Source: Emydura subglobosa (lineage: Eukaryota > Chordata > Testudines > Chelidae). From it: a stretch of 64,000 nt of DNA. Made by a program: the position numbers and the translations under genes. Positions 58,801 through 60,903 of this stretch are shown here, one piece after another. Position 1 is the stretch's first letter, and every line of letters starts with the position of its first letter. The notes under the pieces were generated by a model that saw only the letters and a program-made list of their open reading frames with translations, made no database searches and was not told the DNA's origin. The DNA lies in contig ML680037.1 in NCBI GenBank assembly GCA_007922225.1, forward strand, positions 5,004,876 to 5,068,875. Direction: 5' to 3'.

Positions 58801-59279
58801 TCAGCTTCACTCTAGTTCTCCGAACTTTTGAGGATGCTATGCTTCTCCTAGAGATTAACATTGCCAACTTCATGCTGCTCTTTCAAAAATATCTCATGGG
58901 GAATGTAGAGTGCTGACTCTGGGATATTGAAAATTCAAACAGAAATGTTTAGTTATATGTACAGTTGTACTGCCAAGGAATCAAGATGAAGATGTTTTTC
59001 TACCATCATAGAACGAGCAATGCAAAGAATTTCACTTGATTGGTTTGTTATACATGTTTCCATGCAGTTGAATGTATACTTTTTTAATATTATTGTAGAC
59101 TGCTGAGATTGGGATGACAGAGAACGTTGGAGACAGTGGTCTGCGATTTGAAATCTGGTTTCGAAGGAGGAGGAAATCCCAGGACACATACATCCTTCAA
59201 GCAAACGCAGCAGAAGTTAAAATGGCTTGGACCAATATCATAGGAAGGATTCTTTGGAGACAAGCACTGAGAAACCGAG
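453..59279 (+). CDS. PLEKHG4B: PLEKHG4B-like Rho guanine nucleotide exchange factor gene, 17 window exons, partial at both ends
   Basis: Spliced model 453-1827, 5805-6011, 6449-6572, 23620-23713, 27905-27991, 29135-29251, 30247-30345, 31212-31354, 33805-33943, 36545-36667, 38115-38279, 41976-42892, 49385-49637, 57166-57255, 57373-57597, 57950-58120, 59099-59279. Every junction is AG/GT and phase-compatible; the join is 4510 nt (1503 codons plus one base) with no stop. Domains by residue from the window start: N-terminal conserved block 1-120, Ser/Thr-rich region to about 527, SEC14/CRAL-TRIO-like 528-668, spectrin-like helices about 669-990, linker to 1197, DH about 1198-1386, PH 1387-1503. 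Family members catalyse GDP release from Rho-family GTPases and act on actin and junction organisation. The DH/PH wording and total length favour PLEKHG4B over PLEKHG4 (shorter) or ARHGEF40/KIAA1755, but the paralog was not tested. The translation start and the C-terminal tail are outside the window. Confidence 0.85.
1828..5804. other. intron 1 (4.0 kb)
   Basis: Mostly AT-rich unique-looking sequence. It contains a C-run near 2997-3008, a purine-rich (GGGA/GAGA)n patch at about 4229-4263, fragments resembling the 'gggcctgatcctgc' MITE family near 4490-4580, and a G-rich stretch 5220-5510 whose reverse-strand open frames look like low-complexity artefacts. No exon is seen. Confidence 0.6.
5805..6011 (+). 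CDS. PLEKHG4B: window exon 2: disordered linker before the SEC14-like domain
   Basis: The exon is 207 nt, enters in phase 1 after 'ttcatttggacag' and leaves in phase 1 at TGTG/GTATGT. It reads [19 protein letters not shown]... to ...[18 protein letters not shown], continuing the Ser-rich region and ending in a short amphipathic helix ([18 protein letters not shown]) just before the CRAL-TRIO-like segment. Support comes from a stop-free, phase-matched reading frame and good splice sites; there is little domain content, so confidence is slightly lower. Confidence 0.8.
6012..6448. other. intron 2 (437 bp)
   Basis: Short AT-rich intron beginning GTATGT and ending TTGGTTAG. I see no repeat or regulatory element I can name. 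Confidence 0.75.
6449..6572 (+). CDS. PLEKHG4B: window exon 3: start of SEC14/CRAL-TRIO-like domain
   Basis: The exon is 124 nt, entering in phase 1 and leaving in phase 2 (CCCAG/GTATGA). It encodes [20 protein letters not shown] followed by [15 protein letters not shown]. The '[10 protein letters not shown]' and '[11 protein letters not shown]' strand-helix pattern is that of the SEC14-like lipid-binding fold found N-terminal to spectrin repeats in Dbl-family RhoGEFs (MCF2, MCF2L, PLEKHG4). Its continuation lies 17 kb away in exon 4. Confidence 0.9.
6663..6795. repeat. fold-back MITE with about 30-bp TIRs
   Basis: The left end (CTTAAGGCCCCAGTACTGCA) and the reverse complement of the right end (CTTAAGCCCTGACCCTGCA) match over about 30 bp, including ATTTACAATGCA on both arms. 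Flanks share TTA/TAA, consistent with a 3-bp TWA target as used by PIF/Harbinger-type elements. The family name is not known to me. Confidence 0.65.
7048..7420. mobile_element. Tigger/pogo-like MITE, TA target duplication
   Basis: The element is 373 bp with terminal inverted repeats: CAGTAGAACCTCAGAGTTGC on the left and the complement of GTTCATAACTCTGAGGTGCTACTG on the right. TA dinucleotides flank both ends (7046-7047 and 7421-7422). CAGT...ACTG termini with a TA target are typical of pogo/Tigger elements of the Tc1/mariner superfamily. There is no transposase inside, so it is non-autonomous. Confidence 0.8.
7875..8354 (-). mobile_element. 5'-truncated non-LTR retrotransposon fragment, minus strand
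   Basis: A GC-rich 480-bp segment is flanked by a perfect 16-bp direct repeat GTTAAAGTCCCTTGTA (7859-7874 and 8355-8370), a LINE-style target-site duplication. On the minus strand one frame reads [20 protein letters not shown] and then, after a few residues, [22 protein letters not shown], ending in a stop near 8014. This resembles the C-terminal end of a LINE ORF2 (possibly the Tx1/L1 group). Minus-strand orientation puts its 3' end on the left. Clade is unresolved; a generic retroelement is also possible. Confidence 0.5.
8471..8507 (+). promoter_or_regulatory. LTR promoter: GC box and TATA box
   Basis: GGGGCGGAGCC begins at 8474 and ACTATAAAAGGC places a TATAAAA at 8501-8507. The spacing suggests transcription starting about 30 bases downstream, near 8530-8540, inside the LTR. 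This block is missing from the 3' LTR. Confidence 0.6.
8644..9063 (+). CDS. open frame in the 5' LTR, unknown product
   Basis: A 139-codon frame begins at ATG 8644 and ends at the TGA 9061-9063. It is acidic and Pro-rich, with repeated PSDW ([20 protein letters not shown]) and EELP motifs and a C-terminal ISVLWLDPR. The same frame is intact in the 3' LTR (13994-14509). I do not recognise the protein. It could be a real LTR-encoded product made from the TATA box upstream, or a fortuitous GC-rich frame. Differences between the two copies include many amino-acid changes, so constraint since insertion is not evident. Confidence 0.4.
   Translation: MPILPGPSDWSGLPGPSDWDEPPETPGWEIPPEASPHLEELPDAGDPLELTELCGPEEPLGPCDLEELPTTDDAEEFPDLSTVRDLWVCRSPYTPVTRREMTACRYPGTGWEKVAQGQPTSKWLRQGLNPISVLWLDPR
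9612..9628 (+). promoter_or_regulatory. candidate primer-binding site
   Basis: TGGTGGAGAATGCAGGC begins two bases after the 5' LTR end. It starts with TGG, as tRNA-complementary primer sites do. I cannot assign the tRNA, so this is positional inference only. Confidence 0.3.
9702..10690 (+). pseudogene. gag: gag of the Gmr1-like element, broken by stops
   Basis: The frame opens at ATG 9702 (tandem ATG) with [14 protein letters not shown], then a Gln-rich coiled-coil-like stretch. It is interrupted by in-frame stops at 9864, about 9948 and 10350 and ends at 10608-10610. The part from about 10176 to 10425 matches the SCAN pattern: aromatic-rich start (FWHWFQEK), [34 protein letters not shown] and VRLMEDFL. 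In another frame, 10658-10690 reads [11 protein letters not shown], the remains of a CCHC zinc knuckle lacking its first cysteine. Such Gag proteins form the particle shell and bind RNA. This copy cannot make one. Confidence 0.75.
10713..11077 (+). mobile_element. CR1 LINE 3' end, inserted in the Gmr1-like element
   Basis: A 5'-truncated CR1 of about 365 bp. The 3' UTR text is diagnostic: 'ttggactagatgacctcctg', 'aggtcccttccaac' and the terminal (ATTCTATG)n run at 11051-11077. It separates the Gag zinc-knuckle remnant from the protease region, so it postdates the Gmr1 insertion. The short open frames within it are not functional. Confidence 0.92.
11100..11480 (+). pseudogene. pol: retropepsin-like protease region of pol
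   Basis: Reading frame 2 contains [12 protein letters not shown] at about 11159-11194, the DSG active-site motif of aspartic retropepsins, followed by [11 protein letters not shown] near 11350, the hydrophobic-Gly end of the fold. A TGA at 11249-11251 interrupts the frame. The region after it is a Pro/Glu-rich spacer before integrase. The frame appears to shift between about 11560 and 11690. Confidence 0.7.
11690..12340 (+). pseudogene. pol: integrase region of pol, located before RT
   Basis: The zinc-binding HHCC part shows H...H in [12 protein letters not shown] and C-x2-C in YCTSCPEHQ. The catalytic core has the first two acidic residues in AIDLVGPLE and [10 protein letters not shown]. 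The reading frame is lost between about 12255 and 12290 (stop at 12287-12289), and in the next frame the position expected for the catalytic Glu is Lys ([12 protein letters not shown]). The integrase is therefore dead. Its location upstream of RT defines the Gmr1-type order. Confidence 0.82.
12644..13294 (+). pseudogene. pol: reverse transcriptase region of pol
   Basis: An uninterrupted 216-codon stretch contains the Ty3/Gypsy RT blocks: [20 protein letters not shown], the palm start [47 protein letters not shown] and the active site YLDDVVVYS at 13121. Both catalytic aspartates of YLDD are kept. The first Asp of the usual 'LDL' block reads LYLT, a likely inactivating change. The frame stops at 13292-13294 but the same frame resumes after two stops in the RNase H region. 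Confidence 0.85.
13340..13995 (+). pseudogene. pol: connection / RNase H region of pol
   Basis: The connection domain reads [19 protein letters not shown]. The RNase H-like part has the Gypsy motifs [43 protein letters not shown] and [10 protein letters not shown] frameshift near 13790 precedes the end of the domain. The last recognisable block is YANAAALSR near 13910, matching the 'NADALSR' end of Gypsy polyproteins. The frame then runs straight to the 3' LTR with no integrase after it. Confidence 0.82.
13985..13998 (+). promoter_or_regulatory. candidate polypurine tract
   Basis: A purine-rich GAGGCGGGGGTG-like stretch immediately precedes the 3' LTR. Position fits a plus-strand primer site; the sequence is interrupted by pyrimidines. 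Confidence 0.35.
13999..15024 (+). repeat. 3' LTR of the Gmr1-like element (1026 bp)
   Basis: Begins TGTAGGAAGGCG, ends CAGCTTACA and is followed by the target duplication TCCCT. Relative to the 5' LTR it lacks a 184-bp block that would sit at 14050/14051 and contains the promoter. It keeps the internal open frame, the tandem 35-45 bp GC-rich units (about 14600-14880) and the near-terminal hairpin copy (14944-14964). Confidence 0.85.
14090..14509 (+). CDS. open frame in the 3' LTR, counterpart of 8644-9063
   Basis: The frame extends upstream to 13994 but homology to the 5' LTR frame covers about 14090-14509. It is colinear over roughly 370 bases with no insertion or deletion that shifts frame, sharing [23 protein letters not shown] and ISVLWLDPR. 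The last 70 or so bases are identical between the copies. The product is unknown. No ATG equivalent to 8644 is obvious here, so this copy may lack a start. Confidence 0.35.
   Translation, partial: PAQIAGPSAWRRLPCPSSWDKPPETSGWEIPPEASPHPEELPDTGDPLELTEPCGPEESLGPCDLEELPSADNAEKFPDLSTVRDLWVYCSPYTPVTQRETTICRYPRTGWKEVAQGQPTSKWLRQGLNPISVLWLDPR
16563..16689. repeat. fold-back MITE, TTA target duplication
   Basis: The left end GGCCCTGATTCA and the complement of TGAATCTGGGCC pair with one mismatch, and TTA flanks both sides (16560-16562 and 16690-16692). A 3-bp TWA target suggests a PIF/Harbinger-type MITE. The inner part holds 'taagcatgttgttaag'-type text seen in related copies in this window. Confidence 0.7.
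17921..18217. repeat. fold-back MITE with about 32-bp TIRs ('GGGTATGTCTACA' family)
   Basis: The left end AGGGTATGTCTACATGCATC continuing TGGGACCGAGC pairs with the right end GCTCGGTCCCAGATGC followed by AGTGTAGACATATCCTA. Further symmetry extends inward (CCCAGCCTGGG near the left, AGCTCCAGCATGAGC in the middle). Same family as 32063-32345 and 55678-55962. Confidence 0.7.
21552..21623. repeat. short fold-back MITE
   Basis: CTGGGATTTTCAAAG on the left pairs with TTTTAAAATCCCAG on the right over a 72-bp unit. Non-coding. Confidence 0.5.
22147..23108. mobile_element. non-autonomous hAT element, 8-bp target duplication
   Basis: The left end CATAGTTTCTCAACC and the complement of the right end, CAGTGTCTCTCAACC, are near-identical 15-bp TIRs. 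The 8-bp sequence GTCTAGGT flanks both sides exactly (22139-22146 and 23109-23116), the size typical of hAT elements. CAGTG-type ends with TCTCAACC are common in the Charlie-like group. The 962-bp interior has a GC-rich core (22230-22600) with long open frames on both strands but no transposase motif, so those frames are taken as composition artefacts. Confidence 0.88.
23620..23713 (+). CDS. PLEKHG4B: window exon 4: SEC14-like domain, second part
   Basis: A 94-nt exon enters in phase 2 and leaves in phase 0 (TTACAG/GTAAGT). It encodes [20 protein letters not shown] and then [11 protein letters not shown]. 'GLVILLDAR' is the central strand of the SEC14/CRAL-TRIO fold. Exon 3 is 17 kb upstream across the retroelement-bearing intron. 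Confidence 0.92.
23714..27904. other. intron 4 (4.2 kb)
   Basis: AT-rich sequence ending in 'ttttgctttccag'. I see no exon, CR1 tail or clear fold-back element. Short open frames such as that at 25966-26184 have no recognisable content. Confidence 0.6.
27905..27991 (+). CDS. PLEKHG4B: window exon 5: SEC14-like domain, third part
   Basis: The exon is 87 nt, phase 0 to phase 0, reading [20 protein letters not shown] then RPDKDTAIQ. 'IQSVLILTD' is a buried strand of the fold. The splice sites are TTTCCAG/AGTGCA and ATTCAG/GTAAAA. Confidence 0.92.
27992..29134. other. intron 5 (1.1 kb)
   Basis: Contains a short (TATCTA)n/(TA)n microsatellite near 28236-28260 and a fold-back MITE at 28881-29021. 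Nothing else stands out. Confidence 0.6.
28881..29021. repeat. fold-back MITE ('GGGCCAGATCCTCA' type)
   Basis: GGGCCAGATCCTCAACAGG pairs with CCTCTTGAGGATCTGATCCTC on the right. A shorter member of the same type sits at 58731-58791. Confidence 0.6.
29135..29251 (+). CDS. PLEKHG4B: window exon 6: end of SEC14-like domain
   Basis: The exon is 117 nt, phase 0 to phase 0, reading [20 protein letters not shown] then [19 protein letters not shown]. '[20 protein letters not shown]' is the signature of the C-terminal part of SEC14-like domains in MCF2/PLEKHG4-type GEFs. Donor is CGG/GTAGGG. Confidence 0.93.
29252..30246. other. intron 6 (1.0 kb)
   Basis: Non-coding, AT-rich. A stretch ending 'gtgtgtagacaag' near 30110 looks like a decayed piece of the 'GTGTAGACA' MITE family. 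No exon seen. Confidence 0.55.
30247..30345 (+). CDS. PLEKHG4B: window exon 7: start of spectrin-like helices
   Basis: The exon is 99 nt, phase 0 to phase 0, reading [20 protein letters not shown] then [13 protein letters not shown], an amphipathic helix start. Acceptor ACTGCAG, donor CAA/GTACGT. Confidence 0.9.
30346..31211. other. intron 7 (866 bp)
   Basis: Holds a fold-back MITE at 30694-30785 and otherwise unremarkable intron sequence. Confidence 0.6.
30694..30785. repeat. fold-back MITE ('TAGAGATGGGTT' type)
   Basis: TAGAGATGGGTTCAGAT on the left pairs with GGTTTGGCTCATCTCTAAT on the right. A second copy lies at 47833-48037. Confidence 0.6.
31212..31354 (+). CDS. PLEKHG4B: window exon 8: spectrin-like helices
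   Basis: The exon is 143 nt, phase 0 to phase 2 (TACCG/GTAGGT), reading [20 protein letters not shown] then [20 protein letters not shown] and FCSTEDYR across the junction. '[13 protein letters not shown]' resembles the spectrin-repeat linker of MCF2-like GEFs. Confidence 0.92.
31522..32620 (+). mobile_element. candidate solo LTR with promoter and polyA signal
   Basis: A G/A-rich block starts TGTAACAGGG, carries TATAAAA at 31627-31633 and AATAAA at 32475-32480, and ends approximately at ...GTTAACA. Purine-rich text between them (gaagagagctgcc, gagagctgaaggcag) is LTR-like. Subtracting the nested MITE at 32063-32345 leaves about 815 bp. I found no matching target duplication, so the ends, particularly the right one, are uncertain. 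Confidence 0.5.
32063..32345. repeat. MITE nested in the candidate solo LTR
   Basis: GGGTATGTCTATACAGC on the left pairs imperfectly with GCTGTGTGCACGTACCC on the right. Same family as 17921-18217. Confidence 0.55.
33805..33943 (+). CDS. PLEKHG4B: window exon 9: spectrin-like helices
   Basis: The exon is 139 nt, phase 2 to phase 0, reading [20 protein letters not shown] then [20 protein letters not shown] and EEGCDQ. '[18 protein letters not shown]' has heptad-like hydrophobic spacing. Donor GACCAG/GTTAGT. Confidence 0.92.
34077..34960. repeat. possible LTR-like unit with TGTCACA at both edges
   Basis: The block starts TGTCACAATTCAGGGC and ends ATCTGTCACA, with a distinctly different, C/T-rich composition from its flanks (ctcctctcctccc, ccctcccaccc). 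TG...CA ends on either strand would suit an LTR, but I see no target duplication and the orientation is undetermined. Confidence 0.3.
35047..35910 (-). mobile_element. CR1-like LINE, minus strand, 3' portion
   Basis: Read on the minus strand, the frame at 35795-35586 gives [20 protein letters not shown], the RT thumb-region text of CR1 ORF2, followed at 35501-34986 by [20 protein letters not shown] and [20 protein letters not shown]. The minus-strand 3' end reads 'ggtctggcctagtatggccg' then 'ttcttatg', a CR1-subfamily tail different from the ATTCTATG copy at 10713. Frames are broken. Confidence 0.85.
36545..36667 (+). CDS. PLEKHG4B: window exon 10: spectrin-like helices
   Basis: The exon is 123 nt, phase 0 to phase 0, reading [20 protein letters not shown] then [20 protein letters not shown]. 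'[16 protein letters not shown]' resembles the helix-B start of spectrin repeats in MCF2-family GEFs. Donor GATA/GTAAGT. Confidence 0.92.
36668..38114. other. intron 10 (1.4 kb)
   Basis: Contains a C-rich stretch at 36990-37100 and a short inverted repeat at 37347-37420 (ggggctgatcc / ggatctggccc). No exon seen. Confidence 0.55.
38115..38279 (+). CDS. PLEKHG4B: window exon 11: spectrin-like helices
   Basis: The exon is 165 nt, phase 0 to phase 0, reading [20 protein letters not shown] then [20 protein letters not shown] and [15 protein letters not shown]. Highly charged and helical. Donor GAGACG/GTAAGA. Confidence 0.92.
38280..41975. other. intron 11 (3.7 kb)
   Basis: Mostly AT-rich, with a (CTT)n run at 38496-38511, a decayed 'GTATGTCTATGCAGC' MITE fragment near 40419-40600, a GC-rich block 40860-41290, and a right-hand MITE end near 41700-41755 (ttgctgtgtagacatacctta). 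No exon seen. Confidence 0.55.
41976..42892 (+). CDS. PLEKHG4B: window exon 12: last spectrin-like helix plus Ser/Pro-rich linker to the DH domain
   Basis: This 917-nt exon enters in phase 0 with [20 protein letters not shown] and leaves in phase 2 at GGAAG/GTGAGA. About 95 residues are helical ([40 protein letters not shown]). The rest is Ser/Pro/His-rich and probably disordered, with a basic Ser-flanked motif [20 protein letters not shown] and a run [15 protein letters not shown] typical of 14-3-3 or kinase-target linkers in RhoGEFs. Confidence 0.93.
43241..45054 (+). mobile_element. CR1-like LINE (1.8 kb, 5'-truncated) with RT remnant
   Basis: Flanked by the 7-bp direct repeat GTTTAAC (43234-43240 and 45055-45061). 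The RT part reads 'RPVSL' at about 43337, [20 protein letters not shown] and the CR1 active-site block FADDTKL at 43792-43812, then [26 protein letters not shown] in the same frame after one stop. The 3' end 'agatgatcatgatggtccct' 'tctggccttaaagtctt' marks a CR1 subfamily. Multiple stops and shifts follow 44214. Confidence 0.9.
45931..46060. repeat. fold-back MITE
   Basis: GGGCCAGATTTTGATACCCTTAC pairs with GTAAGAGAATCAAAATGTGTCCC over 130 bp. Confidence 0.65.
46121..46235. repeat. fold-back MITE
   Basis: CTCCAATTCAGCAAATCA pairs with TGTTGCTGAATTG at the other end; interior 'gttaagcacatgc' is shared with other copies in this window. Confidence 0.55.
46812..46923. repeat. fold-back MITE
   Basis: CCCAATCCTGCAAACATG pairs with GTATTTGCAGGATTAGG. 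Related to the split MITE at 43207-45131. Confidence 0.6.
47833..48037. repeat. fold-back MITE ('TAGAGATGGGTT' type)
   Basis: ATTAGAGATGGGTTTGG pairs with CAAGCTCCTCTCTAAT at the right edge, with additional inner symmetry around 'aatccagattt' and 'aatctggatttgga'. Second member of the 30694-30785 family. Confidence 0.6.
49106..49185. repeat. short fold-back MITE
   Basis: GACCAAATTCTGCCCTC pairs with GAGGGCAAAATTTGCTC across 80 bp. Confidence 0.6.
49385..49637 (+). CDS. PLEKHG4B: window exon 13: N-terminal half of the DH (RhoGEF) domain
   Basis: The exon is 253 nt, phase 2 to phase 0 (AGACAT/GTAAGT). It reads [20 protein letters not shown] then [20 protein letters not shown] and [20 protein letters not shown]. 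'[12 protein letters not shown]' is conserved region 1 of Dbl-homology domains, including the Glu that contacts switch I of the GTPase. The acceptor is a tandem CAGCAG, see findings. Confidence 0.95.
55678..55962. repeat. nested fold-back MITE ('GGGTACATCTACACTG' member)
   Basis: GGGTACATCTACACTGTTTT continuing AAAAC pairs with GTTTTAAAACACAGTGTAG followed by ACGTACCC. It splits the host TIR element between 'gagaataagtac' and 'ttaggcgcctgcc'. Confidence 0.7.
56150..56215 (+). repeat. tRNA-derived sequence with pol III A box
   Basis: TAGCTCAGTTG at 56155-56165 is a perfect match to the A-box consensus TRGYNNARNNG and is followed by GCTAGAGCACTCCCCTGAGA, typical of a tRNA D-arm and anticodon arm. 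The B-box equivalent near 56199-56208 (GTTCCAATGG) is degenerate. It is unlikely to be a functional tRNA. Confidence 0.5.
56230..56290 (-). repeat. tRNA-derived sequence on the minus strand
   Basis: Read on the minus strand, TAGCCCAGGGG (56283-56273) matches the A-box consensus and GGTTCAATCTCC (56243-56232) approximates the B-box, about 30 bases apart as in tRNAs. It faces the copy at 56150-56215. Confidence 0.5.
57166..57255 (+). CDS. PLEKHG4B: window exon 14: middle of the DH domain
   Basis: The exon is 90 nt, phase 0 to phase 0, reading [20 protein letters not shown] then [10 protein letters not shown]. '[12 protein letters not shown]' corresponds to conserved region 2 of DH domains ('F..Y..Y..N...'). 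Confidence 0.94.
57373..57597 (+). CDS. PLEKHG4B: window exon 15: C-terminal part of the DH domain
   Basis: The exon is 225 nt, phase 0 to phase 0. It reads [20 protein letters not shown] (conserved region 3, the main GTPase-contact helix with the 'LKPIQR..KY.LLL' motif), then [20 protein letters not shown] and AIRGCD. Donor TGTGAC/GTAAGC. The intron before it is only 117 bp. Confidence 0.96.
57598..57949. other. intron 15 (352 bp)
   Basis: Contains a (TTA)n microsatellite at about 57692-57727. Nothing else seen. Confidence 0.7.
57950..58120 (+). CDS. PLEKHG4B: window exon 16: first part of the PH domain
   Basis: The exon is 171 nt, phase 0 to phase 0, reading [20 protein letters not shown] then [20 protein letters not shown] and [17 protein letters not shown]. 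'[16 protein letters not shown]' is the characteristic beta-strand block of the DH-associated PH domain. Confidence 0.96.
58121..59098. other. intron 16 (978 bp)
   Basis: Holds a decayed 'ctgattcagcaaagc' MITE fragment near 58616-58700 and a short fold-back repeat at 58731-58791. No exon seen. Confidence 0.6.
58731..58791. repeat. short fold-back repeat
   Basis: GGGCAGATCCTCAGCTGGT pairs with ACCAGGTGAAGATCTGCC over 61 bp. Same type as 28881-29021. Confidence 0.55.
59099..59279 (+). CDS. PLEKHG4B: window exon 17: end of the PH domain
   Basis: The exon is 181 nt, entering in phase 0 and leaving in phase 1 at CCGAG/GTACAC. It reads [20 protein letters not shown] then [20 protein letters not shown] and [20 protein letters not shown]. 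The final amphipathic helix with its conserved Trp (AWTNII) closes the PH fold. Family proteins continue with a further C-terminal tail; no phase-1 continuation was recognised in the remaining 4.7 kb. Reading through the donor gives GTQAM and a stop at 59294-59296. Confidence 0.94.
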
Positions 59280-59584
59280 GTACACAAGCTATGTAATTCA
59301 GAAAGAGATTGAAGGGTTTAGCAGTCTACTCCTTGTCTTTATAAAACTACAAGTCAAACAATCTGATTAGGTGACCCTTGTATGTCTGCAGTCACCGAAG
59401 ACTTGTTTTCTGGTAGCTTTTTTTAAACAGCTTCTGCAAAGAGCACTGTAAAACTATTATCACAATAAAGTGGTGTCTCTATAATTAGCAGGCTTTGGGA
59501 GGACCCCTTAGATATGTTGCTAGCACTGTGGGCAAAACCTAGTTTTTAAATACTGGATGGTTTATTACAACATTATATAATCCC

Positions 59585-60336
59585 ACTAACATTATGGATT
59601 ATTACAACGATCTGTAACTCACTAATCCCCCCTTTTTCTCCTATGACTGCAGATTATTAACAGGCCACTCTGCCTTGAATGGACCCTTAGAATATGTGCT
59701 AACTACTTATGCTAAAGAATCTGTTCCACCTTGCATTTTGTTGTGATGCTGAGAGTACCTTTCCCAGACCTGAAGAAGAGCTCTGTGTGCATGGGAGCCA
59801 GGTGAAGCTTCCCCTGGGGGAGGCTAGATCCCTTTCCCATCTCTTCTGCTGTAGCCCAGCCCACACTCCATCCTGCTCCGTACCAGGCTCAGCCGCCCCC
59901 CCCCCCCCCCACCCCCACCAGAGGAATGCAGCAGGCGATGAGGGGATCTCACAGGGGAGGGGGAGGAGTGTGGAGGAGAGGAGGGATTCGTGAGGAGGAT
60001 GTGGTGGGTGAGGAGAGATGCACGCTGCAAAGGACCTCTGGAGCGGGAGGGTGGAGTGGAGGAAAGGAGCAGCCAGGTAGTGGCGGGCTGTGGGGACCTC
60101 AGGGAAGGGGCGGAGCAGGGATGGGAAGAGACAGGGCCACCACAGCCAAGGTGTCCAGTAGCGTGTCAGCGGCAGCTACTCTGGGCCCTGGCCTATTATA
60201 CCCACCGTCCATGTCTGTGTGGCTCGAAAGCTTGTCTCTCTCACCAACAGAAGTTGGTCCAATAGAAGATATTACCTCACCTACCTTGTTTCTCTAGTAT
60301 ACTGGAACTGACATGGCTGCAACTACACTGTCTTGC
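59585..60336 (+). repeat. dispersed repeat, split by a GC-rich insertion
   Basis: The left part ends 'cctgaagaagagctctgtgt' and the right part resumes 'tctctctcaccaacagaagt' then 'tggtccaatagaagatatta'. The matching minus-strand copy at 60740-60903 runs without the break, showing the two parts were once joined. I recognise the text as a common sauropsid interspersed repeat but cannot name its class. The left boundary is approximate. Confidence 0.6.
59790..60213. mobile_element. GC-rich 424-bp insertion with 8-bp target duplication
   Basis: TCTGTGTG occurs directly on both sides (59782-59789 and 60214-60221), and the insert starts CATGGGAG and ends CGTCCATG, so short inverted ends are possible. 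It contains a 16-base C-run at about 59894-59909 and G-rich text. Class unknown; the 8-bp duplication would fit a hAT-type element. Confidence 0.5.
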
Positions 60337-60739
60337 CACGGTAGGTAGCACTGCTGCTAACAAATGAAACTAATAGTGCTTAAAAGAAAACACTGGGTTG
60401 TTGCCCTTTCTTTGTTATTTTAAGGGGCATGAAGGCCTTTTGGGATGAGGAGCTCTCCTTGTTTGTTTTAATGCTAGCAATATCAGCACAGGGAGGTCTG
60501 GTCTGTCTTGGTTTTGCTACAGAACTCGTTGGCTTTCTCAGCCCTTAATTGAAAGACAAGGGTATTAAATCTTAAACAAATATATCTTTCTTCCATGCTT
60601 CCATGGATCTGTCACACTTAAGTTAAATAGAGGCAGACGAAACCAAAAGAAATAACAAAGAAGAAGGCAAAGAGTTTCAAGCAATCTGATCCCAAAATAC
60701 CTCCCTCTCTTTTACTCCAGTTTGACTGCATGGTATATC

Positions 60740-60903
60740 TAATGAGGCAAGGTGGATGAGGTAATATCTTTTATTGGATCGACTTCTGTTGCTGAGAGGG
60801 ACACTCTTTCAAGCTTACACAGAGCTCTTCTTCATGTCTGGGAAAGGTATTCGGAGTGTCACAGCTAAATGCAAGGTGGAACAGATTTAGCATAAGTAGT
60901 TAA
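60740..60903 (-). repeat. inverted second copy of the 59585-60336 repeat
   Basis: The reverse complement reads 'gaagagctctgtgtaagctt', 'gaaagagtgtccctctcag', then 'agatattacctcatccacct', matching the plus-strand copy in inverted orientation about 400 bp away. Confidence 0.65.

Noticed and set aside
59709..60297. Several overlapping open frames
   Set aside because: They fall in the C-run and GC-rich insertion within a dispersed repeat, on both strands, with no recognisable protein.
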